Both the position numbers and the translations under genes were made by a program. The notes beneath the pieces were generated by a model. That model ran no database searches and was not told where the DNA came from. It saw only the letters and a list, made by a program, of their open reading frames with translations. This document shows, one piece after another, positions 34,799 through 47,362 of a stretch of DNA of 64,000 nucleotides. The DNA is from Metaphire vulgaris (taxonomy: Eukaryota; Annelida; Clitellata; Crassiclitellata; Megascolecidae). Numbering within the stretch: the stretch's first letter is position 1; each line of letters begins with the position of its first letter. The DNA lies in contig CM030849.1 of the NCBI GenBank assembly GCA_018105865.1, positions 1,572,013 to 1,636,012 on the forward strand, given 5' to 3'.

Positions 34799-35660
34799 AG
34801 GCGGATCTAGGGTATTCGGCGCCCGGGGACAAAGTGTACGTTGGCGCCCCTAACAACTGACAAGCAAAAAAGGTCCTCACATCGTTTTCGGCGCCCCTCA
34901 ACTCTCTCTCTCTCTTCATATAGTGCTGACGAGCAAAAAAGGTCCTCGCACGTGTTTCTTCCCCTCACCTCGGCGCCCGGTTAACATGCGAACCCCCCTG
35001 CCCTTCCCTAGATCCGCCTCCGTAAACTACAGAGAATGGTATTGGCAGACGTGCGAATGGCTAGCACTTTTGATAGGCAAGTAAAGAGGACCTAGTAGGC
35101 CTAATCACGTTTTTTTTCTCAAAAATTAGGGCACTATCTCTTGTATATCAAAAGTGCTTGGCATTCAGAAATTTGCCTGTGGTATTTCTCTATTGCGTAA
35201 ATTGGACATTTTTAAACTACAGAGAATGGTATTGGCAGACGTGTGAATGGCTAGCACTTTTGACAAACAAGTGAAGAGGACCTAGTAATCAAGTTTTTGA
35301 AAAATTAGGGCAATATCTCTTGTATATCAAAAGTGCTTGGCATTCAGAATTTTGCCTGTGATATTCTCTAGTGCGTAAATTGGACATTTTTAACTACCAG
35401 AGGCGGATCTAGGGTATTCGGCGCCCGGGGACAAAGTGTACGTTGGCGCCCATAACAACTGACAAGCAAAAAAGGTCCTCACATCGTTTTTGGCGCCCCT
35501 CAACTCTCTCTTCATATAGTGCTGACGAGCAAAAAAGGTCCTCGCAAGTGTTTCTTCTACTTTATTGAGCATTTCACTTACCCAAATATCCAATTTTGGC
35601 GCCCCCTCACCTCGGCGCCCGAAGAAATGTGTACCCTCCTGCCCTCCCCTAGACCCGCCT
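34799..35660. repeat. GAGGCGGATCTAGG elements flanking a 187-bp tandem duplication
   Basis: Two copies of an inverted-repeat element (CAGAGGCGGATCTAGG ends; about 34796-35024 and 35397-35665) enclose two direct copies of a roughly 187-bp unit starting AACTACAGAGAATGGTATTG (about 35026-35212 and 35214-35392). No coding sequence. Confidence 0.7.
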
Positions 35661-35822
35661 CTGCGGCAACCTGAACAAGAACTTTCCTCAAAGTAATTTG
35701 CATTACAAAGTTCGAAATGAAAATATCCCAAAATTACACAAGGAAACAAACTATCGCAGAGAAAACTTGCATGATGCTATATGATTCATTACAACAGTAC
35801 CTAAATGAAGCGAAATTGCATT

Positions 35823-36105
<283 letters not shown>

Positions 36106-36131
36106 ATAATAATAATAATAGATTAATAGGC

Positions 36132-36178
<47 letters not shown>

Positions 36179-36199
36179 CATCTTTATTAATAATAATAA

Positions 36200-36261
<62 letters not shown>

Positions 36262-36262
36262 T
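36106..36262. repeat. (AAT)n microsatellite
   Basis: Adjoins the CTA array. It lies in the intron 3' of the unit D Cys/Pro-rich exon. Confidence 0.95.
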
Positions 36263-36414
36263 AGAAATATAGCAATAATAATAACTGGACTTCTTGTGGT
36301 TTTGTGGTTTAGATTTGAAAACCGCTTTAACGTTTGCCCGCTAAAAGGCAGCAAATGAAGCTGACGGCGGCGAGAAGAGATTACTTGCTCGCATCTCGTT
36401 CGACCTCGTCTTAC

Positions 36415-36993
36415 TGGACCTCCGTCGGTCCACGCACCGAATGTTGGACCCATCTGTCCCGACGGTCCGAAGTTGAGCATCGCCGGGGGAGGAGAGGCGA
36501 AGTACGCCGGCGGCGGCGGTTTCTCGTAGTTTCGGCGACCGGACGGCGTCACCGCGGTGCATCGCTCGCCGCACGCCCTGCAGCCACACTGACAGGAGGG
36601 TGTCGTCGGAGGCACTGGAGCTGGAGAAGGAGGAGGACCCGACGCCTGACACGGGGATGGAAAACTATCTCGCTTCTGGCAGACGACACCGGAACCGGGA
36701 CAGCCAGGGCCCGGTTCGTAGGCAGGGCTGTTTCTTGGCCGGCACGGACCTCCTCTATCGCCCGTTCTGGAGGAGCAAGTCGCACCAGTGCAAGGAAGTT
36801 TCGTCCCTACTGCGCCCAGATTCGGTATCGTTCCGGAGTGACAGGGACACGAGGTGTTCGGAAGGGGATAGGGGTTCAGTGGGGCGGGGCAGGATCTCGT
36901 GGGCTGGGCTTCACACTGCGGAGGGTTTCGCGGGGGCAGAGGTCCGGCGTATGTAATCGGCAGAACAGGCGTTGATATTCTAGGCGAACATCT
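36415..36993 (-). CDS. unit D, Cys/Pro-rich exon with CQCGC motif
   Basis: Acceptor TTTGTTTTCAG precedes 36993; phase 0; best donor GTAAGA after 36415 (a weaker GTAATC lies at 36384). It encodes RCSPRISTPVLPITYAGPLP, then spaced CP/PC pairs (SCPAPLNPYPLPNTSCPC), CRPRNSP, and PSCQCGCRACGERC near the C-terminal third. CQCGC parallels gene 1 (CQCGCG) and CPCGCG of units A and B. The exon is GC-rich against AT-rich flanks. Predicted role: small disulfide- or metal-rich structural domain; no family recognised. Confidence 0.62.
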
Positions 36994-37019
36994 CTGAAAA
37001 CAAATCATTTAGCCTACAG

Positions 37020-38729
37020 AACCACGCTAATCTTGTCTAGTAGACAGCCTCTATATTTTCACAAACTTGTGCCATTATGAGTGGCGTGGCCAGGATTCTA
37101 AAATAGGGGGCCACATCGACATTTTCAGGTGTTCAGATGGAAAAAACCGTCGTCTTGCCCATCAACAGCGCTTTTAACTTCATTCATTCATTCATGCATT
37201 CATTCATTTATCCATTGATTCATTTATTTATTTGTTTATTCATTCATTCATTCTAATAGTACCTCCTATACCCCAAACTGTAAAAACCCTAAGACCGGTC
37301 CAAGACCGAATAGGGGCCGCCCCCGTGGCTCTGGGAAGGATCTAATTTAATCTAATATAATCTTTAACTTTTATAGCGCCACTTCATAATGCACAGGGGC
37401 ATGATGGGCATCAACCGATGGCACACCAAATCCAAATAATTAAAGATCCAGGTTAAATCCAGGGTATCCGGCCGGACAAACGCGCGACAGTCTAAAAACG
37501 GGCGACGGTCTATGAAACCTGCATTTAATCAATGCATATAGGCATACTTTTACGCAGTTGATACTAAAAAATAATTACACATTCTTTGTATTCCTTCGCG
37601 TCTGCTAATGCGTGCATTCATGTCATTTCATGAGTCATATTTCAAACAGTCGCCAAATTCGGAATTCATGGTTTGCGATATTATCACCGGCTGCTTACCG
37701 CTGGTCGTCTGATGAGGTCCTGGCGAATCATTTCCTCTCGTAATCAACGTGAATGAATGTGCTGATGAGGTATTTTAACCAGTCTCTTTGGCGATGGATT
37801 AGATGTGTCTCTTCTTTCGAGCAACTCTGAAGAGCTGTCCTCTTTTATCTTTGGCCGCGCTTGGGAGGGAGGGGTTGCCTCTCGTTCTTTTCAATTCAGG
37901 GTTGGGCGGGTTTTTTGTAGATTTTCTACCTTTGGTTGATCTCGATTTTGCAAATTTTGTTCTTCTGTTTTTTTAAATTCTTCAGTGGCGGCGCGTGTGT
38001 GGCACTTGCTTGCTTGAAGAGAAATTCAGTGGATAAACAGAGACAGGCGGCGGTCTTCTTATCAACTCCTCAGATTCCAATTAATAACGGTGTCTTGCGT
38101 CTCTCAGTCGCTTCTCGAGGAATCTAGCACAAACACACATATTTCCTATCGACGCCATTTTCTACTTTCCCTGCTCAACACACCGGAGATACTCTCCAGC
38201 GGTCATGCAAGCGTGGCGAGTCATTCTCGGCGTCTTGGGATGATTCAGGGAATGGCTGCTGTAGAGGGAAATCCGGGAAGAGATACAGTTTCAAAATTCT
38301 TTGGGATTTCGTGTTCGTCGGACCTGTTGCATTGTAATTGAAACATTCGCTCTTTGAGGACCGGAGTGACTGGACCCGCTCTGTAACAGTATTCTTTTGA
38401 ACAATCCAAGATCTCGGCCATGGATAAACTACGACCAGATTCCCTGATGTTCATAGACTTCCTACGCTTTGTCTCGAGCGTTCATTCGGCTTTCGTGAAC
38501 ACCAGGGACTGTCCAGATGGACAAGAGAATCAACTTGCGATCCAATAGTTGATTTTTTCCACCCAGGCCATCTTCAGTTCAGAGAGAGAGGTCTTCCCGA
38601 GTTTCGCCATCTCGTTTGGTATCCGATATATTTATCCGCGGCGAGAACTTTTAGAAGGCGCAACTTTAGTCAATGATGAGGCGCGTGTGTGCGTGTCTTT
38701 TTATGAATGTTCATCTGTATTGCTGTCAC

Positions 38730-38777
<48 letters not shown>

Positions 38778-39400
38778 ATTGAAATGTCATATTGAAATGT
38801 CACCGAGAGAGCCAATCTAAGCTGGGTTACGCAGTATAAATCTAGTTTGCATAGACCGAATAGATACGAACCATGATCGTCACGCCACGACATAGCGTTT
38901 CCAGGGAATACGGATTATGAGGGTCGACAATGGTCTAAGTCGGTAGATAAGCGGGACGAACGAGAAACAGTCAACTTTTTCAGGTACAAAAACACGCCCA
39001 GAATCATTTGACGGCGATCTCGCTGAACAAAGTTAGGCTACTCGTTAACGCTACATTTGAATAGCATTGGCGGCGAGTCGACAACTCGGCTTAGAAACAT
39101 GCATCTGAAGATTCGAAGCCACAACTCTTCGAGGCAGCAAAACATTAAAATATACATAACTTCGACTGCGTGGAGCTTCGGTGGCGTAGCGAGGAGTGGG
39201 GGCGATGGGGGGCGAACCGCCCCAGACGGCACTTGCTCTAGGGGCGGCATTTTCGAGAAAACCCTTTTTTGCATATGAAAAATTCTTTTAGGAAGTAGCG
39301 ATAAGGTTTTTTGCCTGTCAAGAATTTAACGAAAAGACGGCAATTTTTGTTTCGCCCCGGGCGGCACTTTGCCTCGCTACGCCACTGTAGAGCTTGCTTA
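37020..39400. other. long intron or spacer in unit D
   Basis: Contains (TTCA)n, a LINE-like GCGCCACTT...CCGATGGCACACC repeat (37373-37450), an (AT)n tract (38732-38775) and a minus-strand stretch (38245-38640). The last reads short coding-like pieces in different frames (for example RSLSMAEILDCSKEYCYRAG) and may be a decayed gene. No firm gene call. Confidence 0.45.
39179..39387. mobile_element. hAT-type MITE, GGTGGCGTAGCG family
   Basis: A 209-bp element with GGTGGCGTAGC / GCTACGCCACTG ends flanked by TGGAGCTT and TAGAGCTT (7 of 8). Its right-hand duplication touches the 5' splice site of the unit D small exon. Confidence 0.8.
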
Positions 39401-39401
39401 C

Positions 39402-39482
39402 ATTTTGGTCACTGTTGATGTCTTCAAAGACCTTAGGGAACGGTCGTTGCCAGTAGATGTAGGCCTGCGGGGAAGTTGACAT
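39402..39482 (-). CDS. unit D, small exon
   Basis: Ends at donor GTAAGC in phase 0. It reads AYIYWQRPFPKVFEDINSDQ plus N. Two models fit. As a first exon it starts at ATG 39482 (AAAAAATGTC) with MSTSPQ. As an internal exon it starts at 39464 after acceptor TTCCCCGCAG (63 bp, phase 0 at both ends), continuing gene 2. The second model would give gene 2 the same layout as gene 1, but no phase-0 donor is visible at the end of gene 2. Confidence 0.5.
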
Positions 39483-39868
39483 TTTTTCAGTATCGAATCC
39501 ACGAATGACTTTGGCGTCAATGTAAAGCGTTTGAATTCGCATATATTCTCAATATCAGATCCGGAGATTAGACTAAATGGCTGCGATTGCGGGCTTTTAA
39601 CACATCAACGTCCAATATCTGATTGCTATAATTTCAAAAGTAGCGATCTCTTCAATTGCTATATGAACATGATATCTGGTGATGTCGCCAGTTGCAAGGA
39701 CTGTATCAGATATCAGATTATTATAATCTCCTCGAATCTGCGAAACAAATAGCAATATCCGTGATTTCGGCGACATTTAGTCATATTAGTGTTTCCTTGT
39801 AATAAGCTCCCAATTATTTCATTCCGCAAAATTTGTGACGCCGGATTCTTGGTTCTTAAAAGACTTAA

Positions 39869-42800
39869 CTAACGCCGCCTGCGCGACCGACGCAGATCAG
39901 CGATGCCCAGGCTTGACCTGGATATGGCAACCGGCTGTCGCGACTGCCTCTGTTGTGATCGCGACGGTGAGGCCCGCGTTCTTCCTCTAAATCTACTCTG
40001 CGATCGTGGTAACCTTGATCCTCGCCTCGCCTGTGTTCGGGATCGTGATGGTCCTCCTCGTCTGACGCGTGATCTGGTCCTCCGTTTCCCTCGTGTTCTG
40101 AAGGAAGACGCCAATCTTCGACTGGCTTGTCTTCCTGACCTCGATCTTCCTCTGCCCCTCATTCGCACTCTTGACCTCGATCTTCCTCGACTCCTCATTT
40201 GTAGTCTTGACCTTGATCTTCCTCGACTCCTCATTTGTAATCTTGACCTTGATTTTCCTCTGCCCCTCATTTGTAATCTTGACCTTGATTTTCCTCTTCC
40301 CCTCATTTGTAGTCTTGACCTTGACCTTCCTCTTCCCCTCATTTGTAATCTTGACCTTGATTTTCCTCTTCCCCTCATTTGTAATCTTGACCTTGATTTT
40401 CCTCTTCCCCTCATTTGTATTCTTGACCTTGACCTTCTTCTACCCCTCATTTGTAATCTTGACCTTGATTTTCCTCTTCCCCTTATTTGTATTCTTGACC
40501 TTGACTTTCCTCTTCCCCTCATTTGTAATCTTGACCTTGACTTTCCTCTTCCCCTCATTTGTAATCTTGACCTTGACTTTCCTCTTCCTTTCATTTGTGT
40601 CCTTGATCTTGATCTTCCGCTTCTCATCCCAACTCTAGACCGTGGTCGTCCTCGTTTTCGGATTTTTGATCTTGACCGTGACCTTCTGCTTCGACTCCTT
40701 CGTGGCCTTGGCCGTGACCTTCTGCTTCGACTCCTTCGTGGCCTTGACCGTGACCTTCTGCTTCGACTCCTTCGTGGCCTTGACCGTGACCTTCTGCTTC
40801 GACTCCTTCGTGGCCTTGACCGTGACCTTCTGCTTCGTCTCCTTGATCGTGACCTTCTGCTTCGTCTCCTTCGTGTCCTTGACCGTGACCTTGATCGTGA
40901 CCTCCTCCTCCGTCTCCTTCGTCTTCTTGTCCTTGAACGTTCTCCTGCACTTGATGTCGATCCAAAACTACTTTTTCTCCGAGAACCATAAGAGGTATCA
41001 CGTTCTAGCACTGATCCTGACGGTGAAGGTTCACCCGTGTTCGGTATGGATTGAGCTATCTTGATGTCTACAAAGGACCGTTGCGAGCGTGATATTCGAG
41101 ATCCGCTTCTGCGCGTTCTGGATCTGGACTTCCTGCGGCGCAACCGATCAAGCATACTGGATATTTTGCCTACAGTCCGGCGTATGCTTGACGGTGTTCT
41201 CCCAATACCAAGAGGCATTCCGGATAGGGATTTTGCCGGCGTCGGTTGGCGTCCGTGAGCGGACTTACTTCCGGCTGCTCCTGTCTGCTTTGACTGCTTC
41301 TCCGAGGCTGGCTTTCCCATGGCCGTTTGCGACTTGGCTTCAGAAATTCCGGCTTTTTCATATCTTCTTGATACCGACAGTTCACTTGTGAGCGGCTTTC
41401 CTGGTTTGGATGTCGAGGGTTTCGACGCCGTTTTCGATGTCGGGACTTTATCCAGTTCTTTCGTCGTTGATTTCTTGCGGCGAACGTTTGTCTTCGATTC
41501 TGGTTTTTTATTGTCTACTTCTGCCCTTGAGACGGATTTTTTGGGGAAACAGATGTCCTTGAAACCAATATTTTATCCTGCACTTCTGCCTTTGATATCG
41601 ATTTTTCTGGCTTAACATATACCCTCGATAACGATTTTTCTGGCTTAACATCTACCTTTGATATCGATTTTTCTGGCTTAACATTTACCTTTGATATCGA
41701 TTTTTCTGGCTTAACATTTACCTTTGATATCGATTTTTCTGGCTTAACATCTACCTTTGATATCGATTTTTCTGGCTTAACATCTACCCTTGATATCGAT
41801 TTCTCTGGCTTAACATCTACCCTTGACATCGATTTTTCTGGTTTAACATCTACCTTTGATATCGATTTTTCTGGCTTAACATCTACCTTTGATATCGATT
41901 TTTCTGGGTGAGCTTTTCCCTTTGGTGAAGATTTTCTCTCCAGCACTTTTTCTTTTGAGGACGCTTTTCTTCGGCCATCCACTCTCGTCTTTGAACCGGA
42001 TTCTTTTCGGCGAGTTTCTGTCTTCGAAATCGATTTTGCCTCCGCGATTTTCGCCGCTGAAACAGATACCTGATCTCGCACTTTCATAACCGAACCCGAC
42101 CTTTCTCGCTCGACTGGCGTCTTTGATACCGACTTCTCGCGCCCCAGCTCCGTCTTCGAAACCGATTTTGTTTGCGGAATGGACTGGGACAGTGTCGGTG
42201 TTGGTTTTACTTGTTCCGAAGCGTTTCGTTTCACGTCGGTCTCCGATGGTTTTTGTTTAGACGTCGACTCGCCGGTCAAACTGCGCCTTCTCTTGTTGTC
42301 CCGTTTACTTTTATTTTTATAATTGGTTGGAAACAGTTTCGTTTCTGAGACCTGAACCGGTGGCTTCAGTGGCGGATGTTGGGGGAAATGCTTGGGCACT
42401 ACCGTCGTCGCTGAGACCTCGATGACTTTAATAGCCGGCGATGCGGGGGGTGCGTTGGCGTCTGTTTTAATCTTATTCGTTTCTGCTTGCTTCGGCTTCG
42501 TAGTCACCGGTTTGTCTCTTGGATTCTCTTTCGCCGAAGGCCTTTGTTGTTCGGCTACGGGCTTTGATTTCGACGGTGTCGGTTTTGCGTCATCAGCTTT
42601 GTCTGGTTTTTTGGATATAATCGCAGACGCTGTTGGCTTGTGTGCGGAGGCGTCGTTTCTGGGCTGGTTTTCATATTTTGGACCAGCAGTCGTCCTCGGT
42701 TTCTGATCTGGCGGCACGATTTTCGCTTCCTGTCGTGAAGGTTGAACCGGAACTTGCGTAACACTCGGCTTAGGACCCTCTTTACCCTGGAGCGATGCGT

Positions 42801-45800
42801 ATTTAGATTTGTCTGGATTCGGTTTAACAGGTGGTTGCTCCGTAGATTTCTTGCGTTCAATTTTTGCTTCGGTTTTTGAAGGTAGAACTGGAACCTGTGC
42901 CACACTTGGACTGGCCGGTGCTTTCCCCAATAGTGTCGTGTATATCGACCTTTCTCGTTTCGGGTCAACGCCTGGTCTCTCCCTAGATTTACTGGGCTCG
43001 ATTTTCGCTTCCGATTTTAGTGCTGCTACTAAGGCGGACCCTATAGGTTGAACTGGGGCGTGCAAAGTGTCTTTACCGCATCTGCGTTGCTTCGTTTGCT
43101 GGTTAAAACTCCAGAAGGCGCTGGTTGCGCTACGGGGACCACATCCTTCGCTATGAGGGCGTTCCTTCTTGGCGGAGACGAAGTTGGGTTGAATTTGGGT
43201 TCATCTTTCTTTGGCGGGCCGACCATGTCATTAATTTTATCCACGTTACCTCGGTTGTTGGACCAATTCTCCGAGTTCGTCGGTCTTGGTTTGGAGTCGT
43301 CTTTTTTCGGCTCACTTTGTACATTTAACCCCAAAGAACTAGATTTAGCCTGTATTCTAGTAATTGCTTTCCTACACGGTGGTTCGGTTTCCTATCCTTC
43401 TGTGCCGGTCGAATCGGGAGCGCACACGACCCACCGGGCATTGGATTTTCGTTCCCGAGGCGCGCCATGTATTTCGGTTTCGGTTGAACGGTCGGTCTCT
43501 CGTTCGATCCTCTGCGCTCAGTTCTCGTTCCTGCGGGTTCTTGTTCGAGACGCGATTCTCCACAGGGACCCCTGGGTTGAATGTGATGAGCCTGTGAAGT
43601 CCCTTTCACTGCACCTGTACAGCTACGCTTGCTGGACAAAATCTCCGAGGTTTTTGGCATGTCTGTGGCGTCATATACTTGCGGCTGACTTTGAACTTTT
43701 GCCTCTAAAGGTCTCGATTTTATCTGTATTCTGGGGATTCCATTATTTGCTGGTGGTTCGGTTTTCGTTTCCATTGGTGCTGGTTGAATTGGAGGGTGTG
43801 ATCCATACGGCACCTGACATTCCTTCTGCAATTGTGCTACGTATTTTGGTCTGTTTGGTTTCGGTGGAACGGGCGGTCTCTCTTTACATTTCTTGCCTTC
43901 AATTTTCCTGTCTATTGGTTTTGTTTTAGATGTTCTTCTACAAAGGGGCCTATAGATCGAATTTGTGTTTGCGAAGTACTCTTTGCTATACTAGCACAGC
44001 TTCGTTTCTTCGATAAAACCGCAGAGTTTGCTGGATTCGATGCGCAGTCGTCTTTGTTATGAAGGTTTAAAATATATTTTACCATATCTATGCAGTTACG
44101 TTTGACGGACAAAGTTCCTGACTTTTTAGCTTTGGTTTGGCGTCATTCATTTCCAGCTGGCTTTGAACTTTCGGCTCTAAAGAACTCGGTTCTGTCTGTA
44201 TTACGGGGACTGTCTTGTGATCTAGTGGCTTATTTATTGTTTCCTTTTCTGCTGGTTGAGTTGGAGGCTGTGATCCACACGGCATCTGGCATCCTTTCCG
44301 TAAGTGCGCTATATATAATGATCTGTTTGGTTTTGGTCTAACAGGAGGTCTCTTTTTACAACTCCTGTTCTCGATTCTCGTTTCTGCTGTTTCCGTGTTC
44401 AGACGCGTTTCCACGCAGGGACCTATGGGTTGAATTTGATCTTGTGAAGTCACTTTTACCACATCTGCGTAGCTTCGTTTGGTAGACAAAACTCGAGAGT
44501 TTGTTGGCTTTGGTTTGGGGTCACCTTTTTTCGGCTCGTATTGTACGATGACCTCTATCGAAACCGGCTGCGTCAGTATTTCGGTGGTCGCTTCCTTATC
44601 CGGCGGTTTCTTTTGTGCTGGTTGAACGGGAACCCGTGAACTATCCGGTATTGGATCTTCTTTCCCCAGCAGCGCTATATATTTCGATATGTCTGGTTTC
44701 GGTTTCACGGGCGGTCGCTCCTTAGATTTCCTGCGTTCAATTTTTGCGTCCGTGGGTTCGGGTGTTACACGTGATTCTGCAGCGCATGGACCAGGAATGG
44801 TTTGAATTTTTGCCGTAATTCCTATTACATTCGCGCAGCTTCGTTTCTCGGACAAAATCGCGGAGAGTGTCGACGACTTCGGTTTGGAGTTGTCGTCTAT
44901 TGAGCGATTTGAATTGGTTGTCGCGACATCTGCGTAACTACGTTTGCCGGACAGAGTACCCAAGCGTGTTGGTTTCGAATCGGAGTCGTCGTTGTTTGAC
45001 TTATCCGGCGTATCTTTTGTTGCACCTGATGCACTGCCGCGATTTTTCAGCCAATTCTCTGAGCTCGTCGGTCTGGGTTTAGGGTCATCATTTCTCGGGT
45101 CGTTTTGTCCATTTGGGTCGGGTTTTGTTTCCCTGTCTGCCGGTTGAATAATTGGAGCCTGTGATGCGGTCGGCATTTTATCAGCGTTCGCTAGATGTCT
45201 TGACCTGCCTTGGTTCGGTTTATCGGTTGGAGTTTGTGATTGCCCTGGGCCTGGTCGGTTAGGTGATTTTCTTGGTGATTCCTCCTCCTTCGCTGCAGCA
45301 TTCGATTCCAATGGCTTGGCTTCATCAGGCTGTTTTGCAGACTCTGATATATGTTGTTTAGACGAAGACTTTTTTGATGAGCCTGGCATCTGTTTTCTAT
45401 GTTCCGTGGAATCAGAGTTACTGGACGCAATTCGCCACTGACGCGATGTTTCATCTTCAGGAACGTTTGGAGCAGAATTATTCTTGGGTTGCGGTAAATA
45501 TTTCGAGACAGAATTCGGAGTGACTATCTCTTTTTCGGAAACAGACCTTTTAGGTTCCGTTCGACGCGACGTGGTCACATAATACTCGGCGTCGAGCTTC
45601 TTCGGTTGCTTTGGAAGGTCTGGTCCATCGGGCCTTGATTTTATTAATGTGTGAGAGTGAGACTTCTTTAGCACAGAATTTGTTTCAGACGCTCTGGGCT
45701 TTATTTGTGCGATTGCAATTGATCTATTAATTTGCATCGAAGACTTGAATTTCTGTAGATTGGTTCCTATTGGTGTTCCTGAGAGTGGTTTTCTTATTGT

Positions 45801-46922
45801 TATACATTTTGACGACAAATGGACATAACTGTATCGACGGATGTGTTGTTTAAAAAGGAATTTCATAAAAGGGTTCTTATCTGGTGTGTGCATTGTATCA
45901 AACTTCTGTCTTCTGGAACAAAGCTGAGATAATGAGGTTTTAGTTTTCACCTTTAACCTGTTCGACCTTTTTTCGTAGCAATTATTTTTATGTAGCATCT
46001 TTGATGTTCTACAGCTTATTTTCTTTTCGTTTTTCGATGTGTATTTTGGTTTTATCCGCCACTTTGACGAGGCATCCTTGGGCTTCAATGGCATTTTCAC
46101 AGGATACGTTTTCCTTTTTTCTGGACATTTCGATAAACGGCTTCTTGCTTTGCGCTCTATATCCAGTTTGGATTTGCGTATCAGAGCTGTTATTTTCTTT
46201 TCTGTTATTGAGACTTTCTGCATTGTTCTCGATTTCAAGTTTATGGCTTTCTCTTCTGGTCGCGTCTCTCTCGCAAATTGCTTTGCGTTTTTAATTTTCA
46301 ATATTTCCTGTTTTTTCAGTTGCTTTTTAAATGCAGATTTCCTTGTTTCTGATTTTAATCTCGATCGAGAAAATTTCGTGGTTAAAATTGATGAATGATA
46401 TGTCTTCGTTTCACCTTGAAGCTTGAAAGTTGATGATTTCGATATTATTTCTGAGCGTAGCGCAGGCATTTTCGCTTTCTTCTTGGTGACGCTTCCATAG
46501 ACTTCCGATACCAAATGAGAGTCCAGCCAAGGTTTTATGGTTTCTTTTTGAGGCAGAAAATTATAGGACCATCTGTTTAGTTTGAGCTGGTAGGCAGATT
46601 TCTTGGACATGTGTGCAACATTTGGTCTAATATTCACCCCCAATAGGGTTGTCTTTGGTTCTGAGCGTGGCGCATGGGTAGAAATATGTGTTGTAGAAAT
46701 CGTTGTGTTTATCCAAGTTTCCGATTCAGAATTTGGTGAATTATGTTGGGGCTTAGATAAAGACTGTATTGGTTTCGTTCGCTTTTCTGAGAGAGTGTGT
46801 TCTGAAGTTGATAGTGACATCATGTGATCCTCGTTTATTTTTGGCTCGTGCTGTGTCCGTGATGCAAATTTCTTGATTTTTATACGCCGTGTCGTTTGGG
46901 CGTCTATCAGAATTGGTTCCAT
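39869..46922 (-). CDS. gene 2, giant Lys/Ser/Arg repeat exon (frame-broken in this assembly)
   Basis: About 7 kb, some 2,350 residues if frame breaks are bridged. ATG 46922 has an AAAATGG context; TAG at 39869. Order: basic N-terminal 600 residues (KKQEILKIKNAKQ-like); six to seven degenerate units with LSxKRSxADVVK, QPIGPC, RKSKERPPVKPKP and SKYIALLGK motifs; Pro/Lys/Thr segment; about ten 11-residue VKPEKSISKVD repeats (41.59-41.92 kb); TVGKISSMLDRLRRRKSRSR; SRSRPRRSRSRR blocks; and about twelve SRSRLQMRGRGK repeats (40.15-40.62 kb). Breaks lie mainly at A/T runs (41537, 43072, 43923, 44123), each repaired by one extra base. The Arg/Ser region resembles SR or protamine-like proteins in composition only. 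No known family recognised. Confidence 0.62.
40150..40620 (-). repeat. 36-bp coding repeat, SRSRLQMRGRGK
   Basis: About twelve 12-residue units inside gene 2, varying mainly as RGRGK/RGRGR/RGRRR. Confidence 0.88.
41590..41915 (-). repeat. 33-bp coding repeat, VKPEKSISKVD
   Basis: About ten highly similar 11-residue units inside gene 2. Several contain a TATCGAT word. Near-identity indicates recent expansion or homogenisation. Confidence 0.9.
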
Positions 46923-46929
46923 TTTCGAA

Positions 46930-47362
46930 GGATCAGTTTTCGATTAAGGAATATTTGTGTGCAGATATCTGCGGAGGTTTAGACGCAGATGGCGTGATTT
47001 TTTACCGCGATTCTAATGCGGACAGGTTGGGGCCATGGACATAGGTGGCCTGATGCAAGTATCTTTGATTTTATGCGTAAATTAAAGCTAAACAGTTTTG
47101 ACTTTTGGAATTCGAATATTTTTGCAACTAATTGTGATTAAGTCGCTTGACTCTCAAGCCTAATAATGATCTTAATGAGTGTCCTTTTGGCGATCCCACT
47201 AATTTATGATGATCCTTTGTTCTTAGCTTACATTAAGATATATTAAGCGTTGCTATATGGTATTTTAAAGATTCAATTTATAAAATTCAAATTATGGGAA
47301 TTTTTAGATCTAGTAATGCACACAGCCTCCGTATTTAAAAAATTGCCTAGTAGATTTCGTTA
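46930..47362. other. spacer upstream of gene 2
   Basis: AT-rich, no coding feature seen. Presumed promoter of gene 2, but no motif could be fixed. Confidence 0.4.

Noticed and set aside
36187..36300. C-terminal Tyr-rich extension of the unit D Cys/Pro exon
   Set aside because: Read-through into the (AAT)n microsatellite; good donors occur upstream at 36414 and 36384.
40150..40900. Canonical SR splicing factor
   Set aside because: No RNA-recognition motif is visible. The Arg/Ser stretch sits inside a giant repeat protein and shares only composition with SR proteins.
39903..40991. Plus-strand ORF of 362 codons (LDLDFPLPLICNL repeats)
   Set aside because: Mirror image of the gene 2 Arg/Ser repeats; composition is a by-product of the 36-bp unit.
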